From Kribbella italica (GTDB lineage Bacteria; Actinomycetota; Actinomycetes; Propionibacteriales; Kribbellaceae): DNA of 64,000 nucleotides. Positions within the stretch are counted from its first letter, which is position 1. Each line of letters begins with the position of its first letter. The notes under the pieces were generated by a model. It saw only the letters and a program-made list of their open reading frames with translations. It was not told the origin of the DNA and searched no databases. This document shows, piece after piece, positions 1 through 8,427 of this stretch. The translations under genes and the position numbers were made by a program. The stretch lies in assembly GCF_014205135.1 (NCBI RefSeq), contig NZ_JACHMY010000001.1:3286001-3350000 (forward strand), given 5' to 3'.

Positions 1-1
1 G

Positions 2-445
2 CCCACGGTGGCCGACCTCCGCGGGATCGAGGCTGATCTCGACGGTGAGTTCCTCCTCTGCAACTGCGCGCTCATCCCGGAGCACGTCCGGGTCGGCCAC
101 CGGGACGACCTGGTGATCACCGAGTGGGACTTCGCGGGGTCGCTCACGCCTGAGCAGGAACTCGGGTCCGCGCTCGGCCACTGGGGTCTGCGACCAGCGC
201 TCAACCGGACGGCGATCGTCGCGTTCCGCGAGGGCTACGTGCAGGCCGCCGGGAAATGGCCCGAGCTGGAGCTGACGTCGTTCGCGGTCGCTGTCACGGG
301 GTGGCTCAACTGGACGTACAACACGCTCTGCGAGGCGATCGATCCGTCGGATCCGGACCGGGCCCCGTTCGCCGAGCGCGAGGTCTCGGATCTCCTCCAG
401 CGGCCGATGACGCGGGCGTCGCTGCAGCAGCTTCTCGACACCTGA
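2..445 (+). CDS. Aminoglycoside phosphotransferase-family protein, 3' part
   Basis: The 5' end lies outside the window; the frame is open from base 2, so the GTG at 8 is probably internal. The visible 148 codons match the C-terminal lobe of APH/choline-kinase-fold phosphotransferases: an H-R-D segment (GHRDD) corresponding to the catalytic-loop end, then I-T-E-W-D-F-A-G, the DFG-like metal-binding Asp (usually written IDWDFAG), then the helical lobe (SPEQELG-like, ALGHWGL, FREGYVQAAG, W-x-N-W). Such proteins transfer phosphate from ATP (or GTP) to small hydroxylated molecules; the substrate cannot be told from this fragment. Convergent with the amidase downstream. The family call is fairly secure, a resistance role is not. 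Confidence 0.75.
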   Translation, partial: PTVADLRGIEADLDGEFLLCNCALIPEHVRVGHRDDLVITEWDFAGSLTPEQELGSALGHWGLRPALNRTAIVAFREGYVQAAGKWPELELTSFAVAVTGWLNWTYNTLCEAIDPSDPDRAPFAEREVSDLLQRPMTRASLQQLLDT

Positions 446-453
446 AGACGGCG

Positions 454-549
454 ACGCCCACCACTGATCAACTCCCCTGGCCGGGGAGAAACCAGCCTGC
501 GTTGAGCGTGGTCGAGGCGGCCGGTCGGCGGTTGATCAGTGGTGGACGT
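454..549. repeat. Long inverted repeat between convergent genes
   Basis: The 19 bases at 454-472 and the reverse complement of 531-549 match at 18 positions (core CCACCACTGATCAAC is perfect, 15 bp), separated by 58 bases that hold a further small CCCC/GGGG hairpin. The right arm includes the amidase stop codon (536-538). It may be a bidirectional terminator-like structure for the two convergent genes or a tiny inverted-repeat element; the sequence alone does not decide. Confidence 0.6.
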
Positions 550-1915
550 TGGTCGGCCAGGGGTTGGTGGGAAGGATCGTCTCCAGGTACGCCGCGAGGG
601 CCAGCGCGCGGAGGTCTTGGAAGCGGGGGGCTGCTATTTGGAGGCCGATGGGGAGGCCGGTTGAGGTGTGGCCGCAGTTGACGGTGGTGGCGGGGTGGGT
701 GGACATGTTGTACGGGACGGTGAAGGCGATGTGTTCGAAGGGCTGGAGGGGGTTGTTGGTGGGGTAGGCCTGGTCGGCGGGGAAGGCCGGGATGGGGGCC
801 GTCGGCGAGAGGATGAAGTCGTACGCGGCGAAGGCCTGGTCGACGGCGGTGGACATGTTCTGCATTTGGGTGTGGCCGTGGAAGACGTCGTACGGGGTGA
901 GGGAATCTGCTGTGCTGGTCCATTCGCGGATGGCGGGGAGGACCTTGGCGCGGCGGTTCTCGGGGAGGGCCGCGAGGTCGGCGGCGGAGCGGACTCGCCA
1001 GAAGTGGTCGAGGCCGTCGAGCATCTCGCGGGTGATGATCGGCGGGATCTCGGTGATGGTGGCGCCGACGGCTTCTAGGGTCTGGGCTGCGTTGGTGACG
1101 GCCGCGGTGATTTCGGGGTTTACCGGGAGGCCTGGGCCGGCGTCCAGGAGGAGGGCGATGTGGGTGCCCTGCAGGGCGAGCGGGCGAGGGTCGTCGGTGA
1201 AGGGCGGGAGCGAGGTCTGGTCTCGGCGGTCGGGGCCGGAGATGACCTGGAGGGTGAGGGCCGCGTCGGACGCCGTACGGGTGATGGGGCCGATGGCCCT
1301 GCCTGGGTAGGGGTTTCCGACGGCGACTCGGCCGTGGGTGGGCTTGAGGCCGATGACTCCGCACCAGCCTGCCGGGAGGCGGATGGAGCCGCCGATGTCG
1401 GTGCCTAGGTGGATCGGGCCGTAGCCGGCGGCGGCTGCCGCGGCGGCGCCGGCGCTGGAGCCGCCGGGGGTTTTGGTGAGGTCCCAGGGGTTGCGGGCGA
1501 GGTGGTGGAAGGTTGATACGCCGGAGGAGAGCATGCCGTACTCGGACATGGTCGTCTTGCTGAAGATCACCGCGCCGGCTTGGCGGAGGCGGGCTGCGGC
1601 TGGGTGGTCTTCTTTGGCTGGGACGAGCTCTGTGGCGGCGGTGCCTTGGGGTACTGGGGTGCCTTGGGTGGCGATGTTTTCCTTGACAGTGACTGGTACG
1701 CCGTCGAGGGGGCCTGCTGCGTTCTTCCTGTACCGGGCTTCTGATTCGCGGGCTGCTTGGCGGGCGGCCTCGGGGTCGAGCGCGTACGTCGCTTGGAGGC
1801 GGGGTTCGAGTTCGTCGACGCGGGCGAGGACGTCGTCGATCACCTGCACGGGCGAGAGGTCGCCGGCGCGGTACTTCGCGACCAGGTCGATGGCGGTCAG
1901 ATCGGCGAGGCTCAT
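536..1915 (-). CDS. Amidase (amidase-signature family)
   Basis: 459 residues, the usual length. The Ser-cisSer-Lys triad is visible: K78 in VTVKEN, the cis-Ser in the GGSS motif (S153), and the nucleophile S177 in GTDIGGSIRLPA, with the same 24-residue spacing between the two serines as in characterised amidases. The family hydrolyses carboxamides to acid plus ammonia; no GatB/GatC partners are nearby, so a catabolic or detoxifying amidase is likelier than GatA. Start ATG preceded by GGAG at 8-nt spacing. It follows the SDR gene by 21 bases on the same strand and probably ends the ABC/ALDH/SDR transcription unit, suggesting uptake and breakdown of an amide- or peptide-like compound. No signal peptide: cytoplasmic. 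Confidence 0.9.
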   Translation of the reverse strand: MSLADLTAIDLVAKYRAGDLSPVQVIDDVLARVDELEPRLQATYALDPEAARQAARESEARYRKNAAGPLDGVPVTVKENIATQGTPVPQGTAATELVPAKEDHPAAARLRQAGAVIFSKTTMSEYGMLSSGVSTFHHLARNPWDLTKTPGGSSAGAAAAAAAGYGPIHLGTDIGGSIRLPAGWCGVIGLKPTHGRVAVGNPYPGRAIGPITRTASDAALTLQVISGPDRRDQTSLPPFTDDPRPLALQGTHIALLLDAGPGLPVNPEITAAVTNAAQTLEAVGATITEIPPIITREMLDGLDHFWRVRSAADLAALPENRRAKVLPAIREWTSTADSLTPYDVFHGHTQMQNMSTAVDQAFAAYDFILSPTAPIPAFPADQAYPTNNPLQPFEHIAFTVPYNMSTHPATTVNCGHTSTGLPIGLQIAAPRFQDLRALALAAYLETILPTNPWPTNVHH

Positions 1916-1936
1916 CTGGTGTCTCCAGTACGACGG

Positions 1937-2713
1937 TCAGTTGGGTGGGGTGAAGCGGCCGTCGATGGCGGTCCAGCCGGCGTCTACGTGGAGGACCGAA
2001 CCCGTGACGAAGCTGGCGGCGTCGGAGGCTAGGTAGACGACGGCGCCGGCTAGTTCGTCGGGGGTGGCCCAGCGGTTGAGGGCGCTCTTGGCGGCGTACG
2101 CGTCGTACCAGGGCTGGTTGGACTTGATCTGTTCGGTGAGGGGGGTTTCGACGACGCCGGGGGCGATGGCGTTGACGCGGACGCCGTGGGGGCCGAGTTC
2201 GGCGGCGGCGGTGCGGAGGAGCTGGACGAGGCCGGCTTTGGTTGCCGCGTACACCGATTGGCCTGGTTCGACGGTGGTGGCGCGGATGGAGCTGAAGCCG
2301 ATGATGCTGCCGCGGCCGCGGTCGGCCATTTGTTGGCCGAAGGCACGGATGAGGTCGAAGGACGCGCGCAGGTTGAGGGCGATGACGCGGTCGAACTCCT
2401 CGCCGGTGTAGTCGAGGATGCGTTTGCGGACGTTCGTGGCGGCGGTGAAGACGAGGATGTCGACCGGAGCGAGGGTTTGGGCTGCGGTGGTGATCGCTTC
2501 GGGGTCGAGGATGTTCAGTTCGTACGGCGTGAGCGTTGAGTTGCCTAGGGCAACGGTTTGTTCGGCGGCGGGGAGGTCGCGGTCGGCGCAGGTGACGTGG
2601 GCTCCGTGGGCGGCCAGGGCGAGGGCGGCTTCGCGGCCGATGCCGCTGCCGGCGCCGACGACCAGGGCGTGCCGGCCGTCTAGGCGGAACAGGTTCGCGT
2701 AGTCGTGCGGCAC
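1937..2713 (-). CDS. Short-chain dehydrogenase/reductase (classical SDR)
   Basis: 258 residues, typical classical SDR. Cofactor motif G20-AGSGIG with acidic D45 after beta-2 (TCADRDL), pointing to NAD(H) preference; N114 (ALNLRA), S142, Y155-x3-K159 (YAATK) give the full catalytic tetrad; the C-terminal segment (YLASDAASFVTGSVLHVDAGWTA-like) is the common FabG/3-oxoacyl-reductase style ending. Starts at GTG with GGAAGG five bases upstream. Located between the aldehyde dehydrogenase (147-bp gap holding a tandem repeat) and the amidase (21-bp gap). Substrate unknown; by context it oxidises or reduces an intermediate of the compound taken up by the neighbouring ABC transporter (inference). Confidence 0.88.
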   Translation of the reverse strand: MPHDYANLFRLDGRHALVVGAGSGIGREAALALAAHGAHVTCADRDLPAAEQTVALGNSTLTPYELNILDPEAITTAAQTLAPVDILVFTAATNVRKRILDYTGEEFDRVIALNLRASFDLIRAFGQQMADRGRGSIIGFSSIRATTVEPGQSVYAATKAGLVQLLRTAAAELGPHGVRVNAIAPGVVETPLTEQIKSNQPWYDAYAAKSALNRWATPDELAGAVVYLASDAASFVTGSVLHVDAGWTAIDGRFTPPN

Positions 2714-2725
2714 GGGGACCTTCCA

Positions 2726-2815
2726 GGGGTCGGCGGGTGGTCGGGGTCGGCGGCGGGTCTTGTGGGGGTCGGCGGGTAGTCGGGGTCGGCGGCAGGCCTT
2801 GTAGGGATCAGCGGG
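2726..2815. repeat. 39-bp tandem repeat, 2.3 copies, between ALDH and SDR genes
   Basis: Units start at 2726, 2765 and 2804 (the last partial); each begins GGGGTCGGCGGGT and ends near CTTGT. Copies 1 and 2 differ by only a few substitutions. G-rich on the plus strand. It fills most of the 147-bp gap in an otherwise tightly packed operon and resembles in composition the other G-rich repeats of the window. Confidence 0.75.
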
Positions 2816-2860
2816 AGGGTCAGGGGTGGCGGGACTTGATCGGGTCGGGTGGCGGGTGGG

Positions 2861-4468
2861 TCAGGGGGTGGGGCGGATGATGGCCATGCGGGTGGTGGTG
2901 AGCTCTTCGATGGCGAAGCGGGGGCCTTCGCGGCCGGTGCCGGAGTCCTTCACCCCGCCGTACGGCATGACGTCGGAGCGGAAGCCGGGGACCTCGTTGA
3001 CGACCACTCCCCCGACGTCGAGCTGGTCGATCGCGGCGAAGGCGGTCGCCAGGGATGACGTGTAGACGGCGGCGTGCAGACCGTATCGGGTGTCGTTGAC
3101 GGCCTGGAACGCGGTCTCGACGTCGGGGACCGAGCGGATTGCGATGACCGGACCGAAGATCTCCTCGTCCCAGGCCTGTTGGCCGTGTGGGAGATCGAGC
3201 AGGACGGTGGGGCCGACGATGCGTGGATCGTTGCCTTGGGCCTGGTAGGCAAGGGTCGCGCCGGCGGTGACGGCTTCGTCGATCCAGAGGTTGACGCGGG
3301 TGGTGGAGCGTTCGTCGATGAGCGCCGAGACGCGGGTCGCGCTCTCTCGGGGGTCGCCGACCTTGACTGCGTCGAGGCGTGGGGTGAGTTCGGCGAGGAA
3401 CGCGGCGCGGACGGATTCGACGACGATCACGCGTTGGACGCTGATGCAGGCCTGGCCGGAGGCGTAGTAGCCGCCGCGGACGACGGCGTCTGCGGCGGCG
3501 ACCAGGTCGGCGTCCTCGGCGACGACGAGGGCGGAGTTGGAGCCGAGTTCGAGGAGGACCTTCGTCGGGGCTGCGTCGCGGGCGATCTGGTGGCCGACAG
3601 CGGCCGAGCCGGTGAAGGAGACGGCGCCGATGCGGCGGTCGGTGGTGAGCGTGGAGCCGACGTCGACTCCCCCGGTGATGAGCTGTACGGCGGACCTCGG
3701 AGCGCCGGCTTCCGCGAGCGCTTCGCGGCAGAGGTGGACGAGCCAGAGGGTTGCGAGCGGGGTCTGCGGCGCGGGTTTGACGATGACCGGGCAACCGGCG
3801 GCGAGGGCGGGAGCGATCTTGTGGGCGGCGAGCAGGAGCGGGTAGTTGAAGCCGGTGATGCCGACGACGACGCCGATCGGTTTGCGGACCCAGAAGCCGA
3901 TCAGGTTCTCGCCGCTGGGGAGGAGGTCGAGGGGGACGGTTTCGCCGTGCAGGCGGGCGACTTCCTCGGCGGCGGTCTGGAGGGTGAGCAGGGTGCGGTC
4001 GAGTTCGACCACGCAGTCGACGCGGGGTTTGCCGGTTTCGAGGATGAGGAGGTCGATGAACTCCTCGCGCCTGGTGGAGAGGGCGGAGAGCGCTCCCTGG
4101 AGGACTGACCTGCGGGTGTACGACGGGAGGTGGGCGACCTGGGGACGGACGGAGAGCGCGTTCTCGAGGGCCTGGTGGGCGAGGGCGGTGTTGCCTACGG
4201 GGGCTTGGGCGATGGCTGTGCCGTCGTACGGGAAGTGGACGGGGGTGGATGTGGGGGCCTCGACCCAGGACTCGCCGATGGGGAGGCCGGTGGGGAACTG
4301 GAGGACTACTTGGGAGGTGGGTGGGGGGCTGGCCCGGGGAGGGGAGGCGGGTGGGATTGCGGGGGCCGGGTCGGGTGGGAGAGCGGCGGGTGGGAGCGCG
4401 GCGGGTGGGTCGGGTGGGATTGCGGGGGCCGGGTCGGGTGGGAGCGCGGCGGGTGGGGACGGGGTCAT
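2861..4468 (-). CDS. Aldehyde dehydrogenase with proline-rich N-terminal extension
   Basis: 535 residues from the ATG at 4468, whose first bases overlap the stop of the upstream ATPase gene (ATGA), which fixes the start. ALDH superfamily residues: N208 (GITGFNYP), K231 (IVKPAP), FTGS at 285-288, general base E307 (VLLELGS), nucleophile C341 (ASGQACIS), and the late EEIFGPV motif. The family oxidises aldehydes to acids with NAD(P)+. Residues about 5-50 are an extra low-complexity stretch of Ala/Pro/Asp/Ile repeats encoded by a 63-bp DNA repeat, absent from ordinary ALDHs, whose domain starts near residue 53. The overlap with the transporter ATPase gene implies co-translation and a link between uptake and aldehyde oxidation. 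Confidence 0.9.
   Translation of the reverse strand: MTPSPPAALPPDPAPAIPPDPPAALPPAALPPDPAPAIPPASPPRASPPPTSQVVLQFPTGLPIGESWVEAPTSTPVHFPYDGTAIAQAPVGNTALAHQALENALSVRPQVAHLPSYTRRSVLQGALSALSTRREEFIDLLILETGKPRVDCVVELDRTLLTLQTAAEEVARLHGETVPLDLLPSGENLIGFWVRKPIGVVVGITGFNYPLLLAAHKIAPALAAGCPVIVKPAPQTPLATLWLVHLCREALAEAGAPRSAVQLITGGVDVGSTLTTDRRIGAVSFTGSAAVGHQIARDAAPTKVLLELGSNSALVVAEDADLVAAADAVVRGGYYASGQACISVQRVIVVESVRAAFLAELTPRLDAVKVGDPRESATRVSALIDERSTTRVNLWIDEAVTAGATLAYQAQGNDPRIVGPTVLLDLPHGQQAWDEEIFGPVIAIRSVPDVETAFQAVNDTRYGLHAAVYTSSLATAFAAIDQLDVGGVVVNEVPGFRSDVMPYGGVKDSGTGREGPRFAIEELTTTRMAIIRPTP
4353..4457. repeat. 63-bp repeat encoding the Pro-rich ALDH N-terminus
   Basis: The segment beginning GGGATTGCGGGGGCCGGG recurs at 4353 and 4416, a period of 63 bases or 21 codons, translated on the minus strand as Pro/Ala/Asp-rich repeats (PPDPAPAIPP twice). 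In-frame period keeps the reading frame. Confidence 0.75.
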
Positions 4469-5520
4469 CCTCGGGCTCCCTTCGGGATGAGGTCTTGGGG
4501 GGTTGCGCCGGCGAGGGCTTTGGGGAGGGTGGGGATGGCGGCGACCAGGCGGCGGGTATAGGGGGCGCGGGGGGCGGCGTACACCTCGCCGGTCGTACCG
4601 GTCTCGACGATTTCGCCGGCGTGCATGACGGCGACGCGGTCGCAGACGTGCTTGACGACGGACAGGTCGTGGGAGACGAACACGAGGGTGAGGTCGAGTT
4701 CGTCGACGAGGTCGGAGATCAGGTTGAGGACCTGGGCGCGGACGGAGACGTCGAGGGCGCTGACCGGTTCGTCGGCGATGAGGATCTTGGGGTTGGGTGC
4801 GAGGGCGCGGGCGATGGAGATGCGCTGGCGCTGGCCGCCGGAGAACTGGTGCGGGAAGCGGTCGCCGGCGTCGGCGGACAGGCCTACGGCGTCGAGGAGT
4901 TCTTTCACTCGGGCGCCTGAGGCGGGGTGGCCTTGGACGACCAGTGGTTCGGCGATGATGTCGCGGACGCGCATCCGGGGGTCGAGGGAGCTCATCGGGT
5001 CCTGGAAGACGAGCTGGAGGTTCTCGCGGAGGAAGCGGAGGCGGCGTTCGGGGAGGTTGGTGATGTCCTTGCCATCGACAACTACCTTGCCGGTGGTCGG
5101 GCGGTCGAGGGCGGCGATGATGCGGAGGAGGGTGGACTTTCCGCAGCCGGATTCGCCGACGATGCCGAAGCGTTCGCCGGGTTTGACGTCGAGGGTGACG
5201 CCTTTGAGGGCGTGGACCACCTCGGCGCGCTTGAGGATCGAGGTGCGGGGGCGGGGGTAGTCGCGGGTGAGGTTGGTGACTTTGATGAGGGGGTTGTTGC
5301 CGGTTGCTGTAGGTGCCCATGCGGCCGGATGGGTTGCACGGGGCGAGGTCGCTGCGGCCGGGAAAGAAGAAGTGTGGGGTCTGGCAGCAGCGGGGGTGGT
5401 GGGTGGGGTGGGACGGGCCGGTTGTTCGGGAGTGGTGGGTGAGGTGGGGCGGGTCCCTTGTTCGGGAGTGGTGGGTGAGGTGGGACGGGCCGGTTGTTCG
5501 GGAGTGGTGGGCTCAGGCAT
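4465..5520 (-). CDS. Peptide-type ABC transporter ATPase 2 (DppF/OppF-like)
   Basis: 351 residues from ATG 5520, which overlaps the upstream ATPase stop by 8 bases. After about 75 residues of low-complexity Thr/Pro/Ala sequence (three 12-residue TTPEQPARPTSP repeats) comes a complete nucleotide-binding domain: Walker A GESGCGKST, Q-loop VFQDP with the SSLDPRMRV stretch typical of Opp/Dpp ATPases, signature FSGGQRQRI, Walker B ILIADEP, D-loop SALD and H-loop VSHDL. The C-terminus has the short oligopeptide-transporter tail. It energises import through DppB/DppC-like permeases with DppD-like partner. The N-terminal extension is unusual for the family. Confidence 0.9.
   Translation of the reverse strand: MPEPTTPEQPARPTSPTTPEQGTRPTSPTTPEQPARPTPPTTPAAARPHTSSFPAAATSPRATHPAAWAPTATGNNPLIKVTNLTRDYPRPRTSILKRAEVVHALKGVTLDVKPGERFGIVGESGCGKSTLLRIIAALDRPTTGKVVVDGKDITNLPERRLRFLRENLQLVFQDPMSSLDPRMRVRDIIAEPLVVQGHPASGARVKELLDAVGLSADAGDRFPHQFSGGQRQRISIARALAPNPKILIADEPVSALDVSVRAQVLNLISDLVDELDLTLVFVSHDLSVVKHVCDRVAVMHAGEIVETGTTGEVYAAPRAPYTRRLVAAIPTLPKALAGATPQDLIPKGARG
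5401..5508. repeat. 36-bp tandem repeat, three copies, in DppF-like N-terminus
   Basis: Three 36-base units read on the minus strand as TTPEQPARPTSP, TTPEQGTRPTSP and TTPEQPARPTPP, starting at codon 5. The period is a multiple of three, so copy number could vary without frameshift. Confidence 0.8.
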
Positions 5521-6604
5521 GGGGGGCTCCGGCTGGGTGGTGGCAGGCGTAGCCGGTGGTGGGGGTGCCGGTCCAGGGGGGTGGGGTGGTGCAGAGGTCG
5601 GTGGCTTGGGGGCAGCGGGTACGGAAGACGCAGCCGTCGGGGAAGTGGCCGGCGGCGGGGACGGTGCCTTGGATGGTGGGGAGGCGGCGGCGGGCTGGTT
5701 CGGCGGAGGTGACCTCGCCGGAGTCGGCGGATTCCAGGTCGGAGGCGGCGAGGAGGCCTTCGGTGTAGCGGTGGCGGGGGGCGGTGAAGACCTGGTGAAC
5801 GGGACCGGACTCGACCACTCGGCCGCCGTACATGACGAGGACGCGTTGGCAGATCGTCGCGACCACGGCGAGGTCGTGGGTGATGAAGAGCAGGGCCGCG
5901 TCGCGGGCGGTGACGCCGCGGAGGATGAGGTCGAGGACCATCGCCTGGACGGTGACGTCGAGAGCGGTGGTTGGTTCGTCGCAGATGAGGAGGGTGGGAT
6001 CGTTGGCCAGGGCAATGGTGAGGACTACTCGTTGCCGTTGGCCACCGGAGAGTTGGTGGGGGTAGGCGCGGGCTACGCCGGTCAGTTCGACGCGGTCGAG
6101 GAGGTCGATGGCCGCGGATCGCGCCGTACGACGGCCGGAGCGGGTGTGGTGGATGAGCATCGTTTCGGCGACCTGGTCGGCGATGCGCATGGTGGGGTTG
6201 AGCGCTGTCATCGGTTCCTGGAAGACCATCGCGAGGTGGTTGCCGCGGATGCGGGACAGGCGGCGTTCGCCGGCGCCGATCAGGTCGTGGTCGATGCCGG
6301 CGAGGCGTACGGAGCCGGTCGCCGTGACGTCCTCGGGGAGGAGACCGAGCAGGCTGAGAGCGGTGAGGGACTTGCCGGAGCCGGATTCGCCGATCAGGCC
6401 GACCCGCTCCCCCGGGCCGACGGAGAGGTCGACGTCGCTGACGAGTTGGAGGTCGCGGACCGACACCGTCAGCCCGCGCACCGTCAGGACGTCCTGGGCC
6501 GCGGCAGCGGCCGGGGGCGTACCGGGGGCGTCTGCGGCCGAGGGTGCCGCATCGGCCGACGGGACGGGCGGGGCGGGGCTCGCGGCATCCGCCGGGCGGG
6601 TCAT
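5513..6604 (-). CDS. Peptide-type ABC transporter ATPase 1 (DppD/OppD-like)
   Basis: 363 residues from ATG 6604, chosen because it overlaps the permease stop as ATGA. An Ala/Pro-rich leader of about 40 residues precedes the ATPase domain: Walker A GESGSGKSL, Q-loop VFQEP followed by TALNPTMRI, signature LSGGQRQRV, Walker B LLICDEPTTALD, H-loop ITHDL. The C-terminal region carries the cysteine-containing oligopeptide-transporter motif (FPDGCVFRTRCPQATDLC), four-cysteine pattern seen in OppD/DppD proteins where it can bind an iron-sulfur cluster (family knowledge). Partner of the ATPase encoded downstream with an 8-base overlap. Confidence 0.92.
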   Translation of the reverse strand: MTRPADAASPAPPVPSADAAPSAADAPGTPPAAAAAQDVLTVRGLTVSVRDLQLVSDVDLSVGPGERVGLIGESGSGKSLTALSLLGLLPEDVTATGSVRLAGIDHDLIGAGERRLSRIRGNHLAMVFQEPMTALNPTMRIADQVAETMLIHHTRSGRRTARSAAIDLLDRVELTGVARAYPHQLSGGQRQRVVLTIALANDPTLLICDEPTTALDVTVQAMVLDLILRGVTARDAALLFITHDLAVVATICQRVLVMYGGRVVESGPVHQVFTAPRHRYTEGLLAASDLESADSGEVTSAEPARRRLPTIQGTVPAAGHFPDGCVFRTRCPQATDLCTTPPPWTGTPTTGYACHHPAGAPHA

Positions 6605-7440
6605 CGGCGGTCCTCCAGTTTGGGGTCGAAGTGGTCTCGGAGGCCGTCGCCGAGGAGGTTGAAGCCGAGGACGGCGATGGCGATCGCGAGGCCTGGAAAG
6701 ACGGCGAGGCGCGGCGCGCTGAAGAGGAACTCCTGGGATTCCTGGAGCATTCGGCCCCACGACGGTGTCGGTGGCGGCGTGCCGTAGCCGAGGAAGGACA
6801 GTGCGGCCTCGGCCAGTACGGCGATGGCGAAGGAGACCGACGCCTGCACCGTGATCAGGCTGACGACGTTCGGCAGGACGTGCCGTACGGCGATCGGCAG
6901 CGGCCGGCGCCCGGCGGCGCGGGCGGCCAGGACGTACTCGGTGCGCATCACCTGCAGCCCACCGCTGCGGATCACGCGGGCGAAGCTGGGGATCGTGGCG
7001 ATGCCGATGGCAACCATGGCAGTGAGGGTGCTGGCGCCGAAGACGGCGCCGAACATGATGGCCAGGAGCAGCGCCGGGAAGGCGAGCAGCAGATCATTGG
7101 CGCGCATGATGAGTTCGCTCGACCAGCGCCGGGTCATCGCGGCGAGGATGCCGAGCGGGACACCGATCACGGCCGCGACGCCGACGGCGACCAGGCCGAC
7201 GAAGAGCGTTGTCCGCGAGCCGACCATGAGCTGGCTGAAGATGTCGCGGCCGAACTTGTCGGTTCCGAGCCAGTGCTCCCACGACGGCGAGGCCAGGCGG
7301 CCGGCGGGGTCGACCAGCGTCGCGTCGTACGGCGTCCAGACGAAGGACACCAGGGCGAGCAGGACGATCACGACAACGATGAAGCCGCCGACGAGCAGGC
7401 TGGGGTTCCAGCGGCGGCGCCCGACAGCAGCGGTGCTCAT
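6601..7440 (-). CDS. ABC transporter permease (DppC/OppC-like)
   Basis: 279 residues from ATG 7440 (ATGA overlap with the upstream permease). An N-terminal membrane helix (residues about 14-34) is followed by the OppC N-domain signature WLGTDKFGRDIFSQL, then a core of five predicted helices with the permease EAA loop (EYVLAARAAGRRPLPIAVRH). Ends FDPKLEDRR, typical of DppC proteins. Forms the heterodimeric channel with the DppB-like subunit in the cytoplasmic membrane. Confidence 0.93.
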   Translation of the reverse strand: MSTAAVGRRRWNPSLLVGGFIVVVIVLLALVSFVWTPYDATLVDPAGRLASPSWEHWLGTDKFGRDIFSQLMVGSRTTLFVGLVAVGVAAVIGVPLGILAAMTRRWSSELIMRANDLLLAFPALLLAIMFGAVFGASTLTAMVAIGIATIPSFARVIRSGGLQVMRTEYVLAARAAGRRPLPIAVRHVLPNVVSLITVQASVSFAIAVLAEAALSFLGYGTPPPTPSWGRMLQESQEFLFSAPRLAVFPGLAIAIAVLGFNLLGDGLRDHFDPKLEDRR

Positions 7441-8384
7441 CGGCTCACCCGCAGCCGCGGATCCAGCGCGACGTACAGTAGGTCGACGAGGAAGTTGACC
7501 ACCAGTACGGCGACCACGAGCACCATCACCACGGCCTGGACCACCAGGAGATCGCGGTTCGAGACTCCGTCCAGCAGCAGGCTGCCGAGGCCGGGGATGA
7601 CGAAGACGCGCTCGACGACGACCGCGCCGATCAGCAGGGTCGCAAGTTGTAACCCGAGGACAGTGACCACCGGTACGGCGGCGTTGCGCAGCCCGTGTCG
7701 CCATAACGCGCGAAAGGGGCGCAGCCCCTTGGCCCGGGCGGTGCGCAGGTAGTCCTCGCGCAGTACATCCAGCACGGCGCTCCGCACGTACCGCGTCAGC
7801 ACCGCGCCCTGCACGAGCCCCAAAGACAGCGCCGGCAGCACCAACTGGCGCAGGAACATCCCCGGGTCTTCGGCCGGCGGCGTCCACCCGTTCGCGGGCA
7901 GCCAGCCGAGCTTCACCGCGAACAGCATGATCAGCAGGATTCCCGCCAGGAAAGCCGGTACGGCGACGCCCACCTGCGACACCGCGGAGAGCGCGAGCCC
8001 GGAGACCTTGCGATGCCGCGCGGCCATCACCGTCCCGGCCGGCGCCGCGACCAGCAGCGCGATCACCATCCCGACGACCACCAGCCACAACGTCACCTGG
8101 AACCGGTCGGAGATCTGCGGCCCGATCTCCGCCTTCGAGATGTACGACGTGCCGAAGTCGCCATGCAGCAGGCCGGTCAGCCAGTCGGCGTACTGGGTCG
8201 GCAACGGCCGGTCGAGCCCGAACTGGTTACGCAACTCGGCGACCGCGTCGTCGGAGGCGTTGACGCCGAGCGCGACCCGCGCGGGATCGCCGGGCAGTAC
8301 GGCGAGGAACGCGAACACCAGCACCGAGCTGACCGCGAGGCTGACCAGCAGCACCGCGGTCCGCTCGACCAGACGCAGGATCAT
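7437..8384 (-). CDS. ABC transporter permease (DppB/OppB-like)
   Basis: 315 residues, six predicted membrane helices. DppB hallmarks: N-terminal helix, the periplasmic-side segment LPGDPARVALGVNASDDAV and GLDRPLPTQYADWL, HGDFGTSY, then the EAA loop (REDYLRTARAKGLRPFRALWRH) that contacts the ATPases, and the closing YVALDPRLR. Lies 43 bases after the binding-protein gene and overlaps the next permease by four bases, so the five transporter genes form one unit. Confidence 0.93.
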   Translation of the reverse strand: MILRLVERTAVLLVSLAVSSVLVFAFLAVLPGDPARVALGVNASDDAVAELRNQFGLDRPLPTQYADWLTGLLHGDFGTSYISKAEIGPQISDRFQVTLWLVVVGMVIALLVAAPAGTVMAARHRKVSGLALSAVSQVGVAVPAFLAGILLIMLFAVKLGWLPANGWTPPAEDPGMFLRQLVLPALSLGLVQGAVLTRYVRSAVLDVLREDYLRTARAKGLRPFRALWRHGLRNAAVPVVTVLGLQLATLLIGAVVVERVFVIPGLGSLLLDGVSNRDLLVVQAVVMVLVVAVLVVNFLVDLLYVALDPRLRVSR

Positions 8385-8427
8385 CGCCGGACCAGCTCCA
8401 GCCGCGTCGGCGACACCGGACGCGGGA

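Noticed and set aside
2861..5320. 819-residue ATPase/ALDH fusion
   Set aside because: The frame before 4468 is an Arg/Pro-rich out-of-frame read of the DppF-like gene; the ATGA overlap shows two separate proteins.
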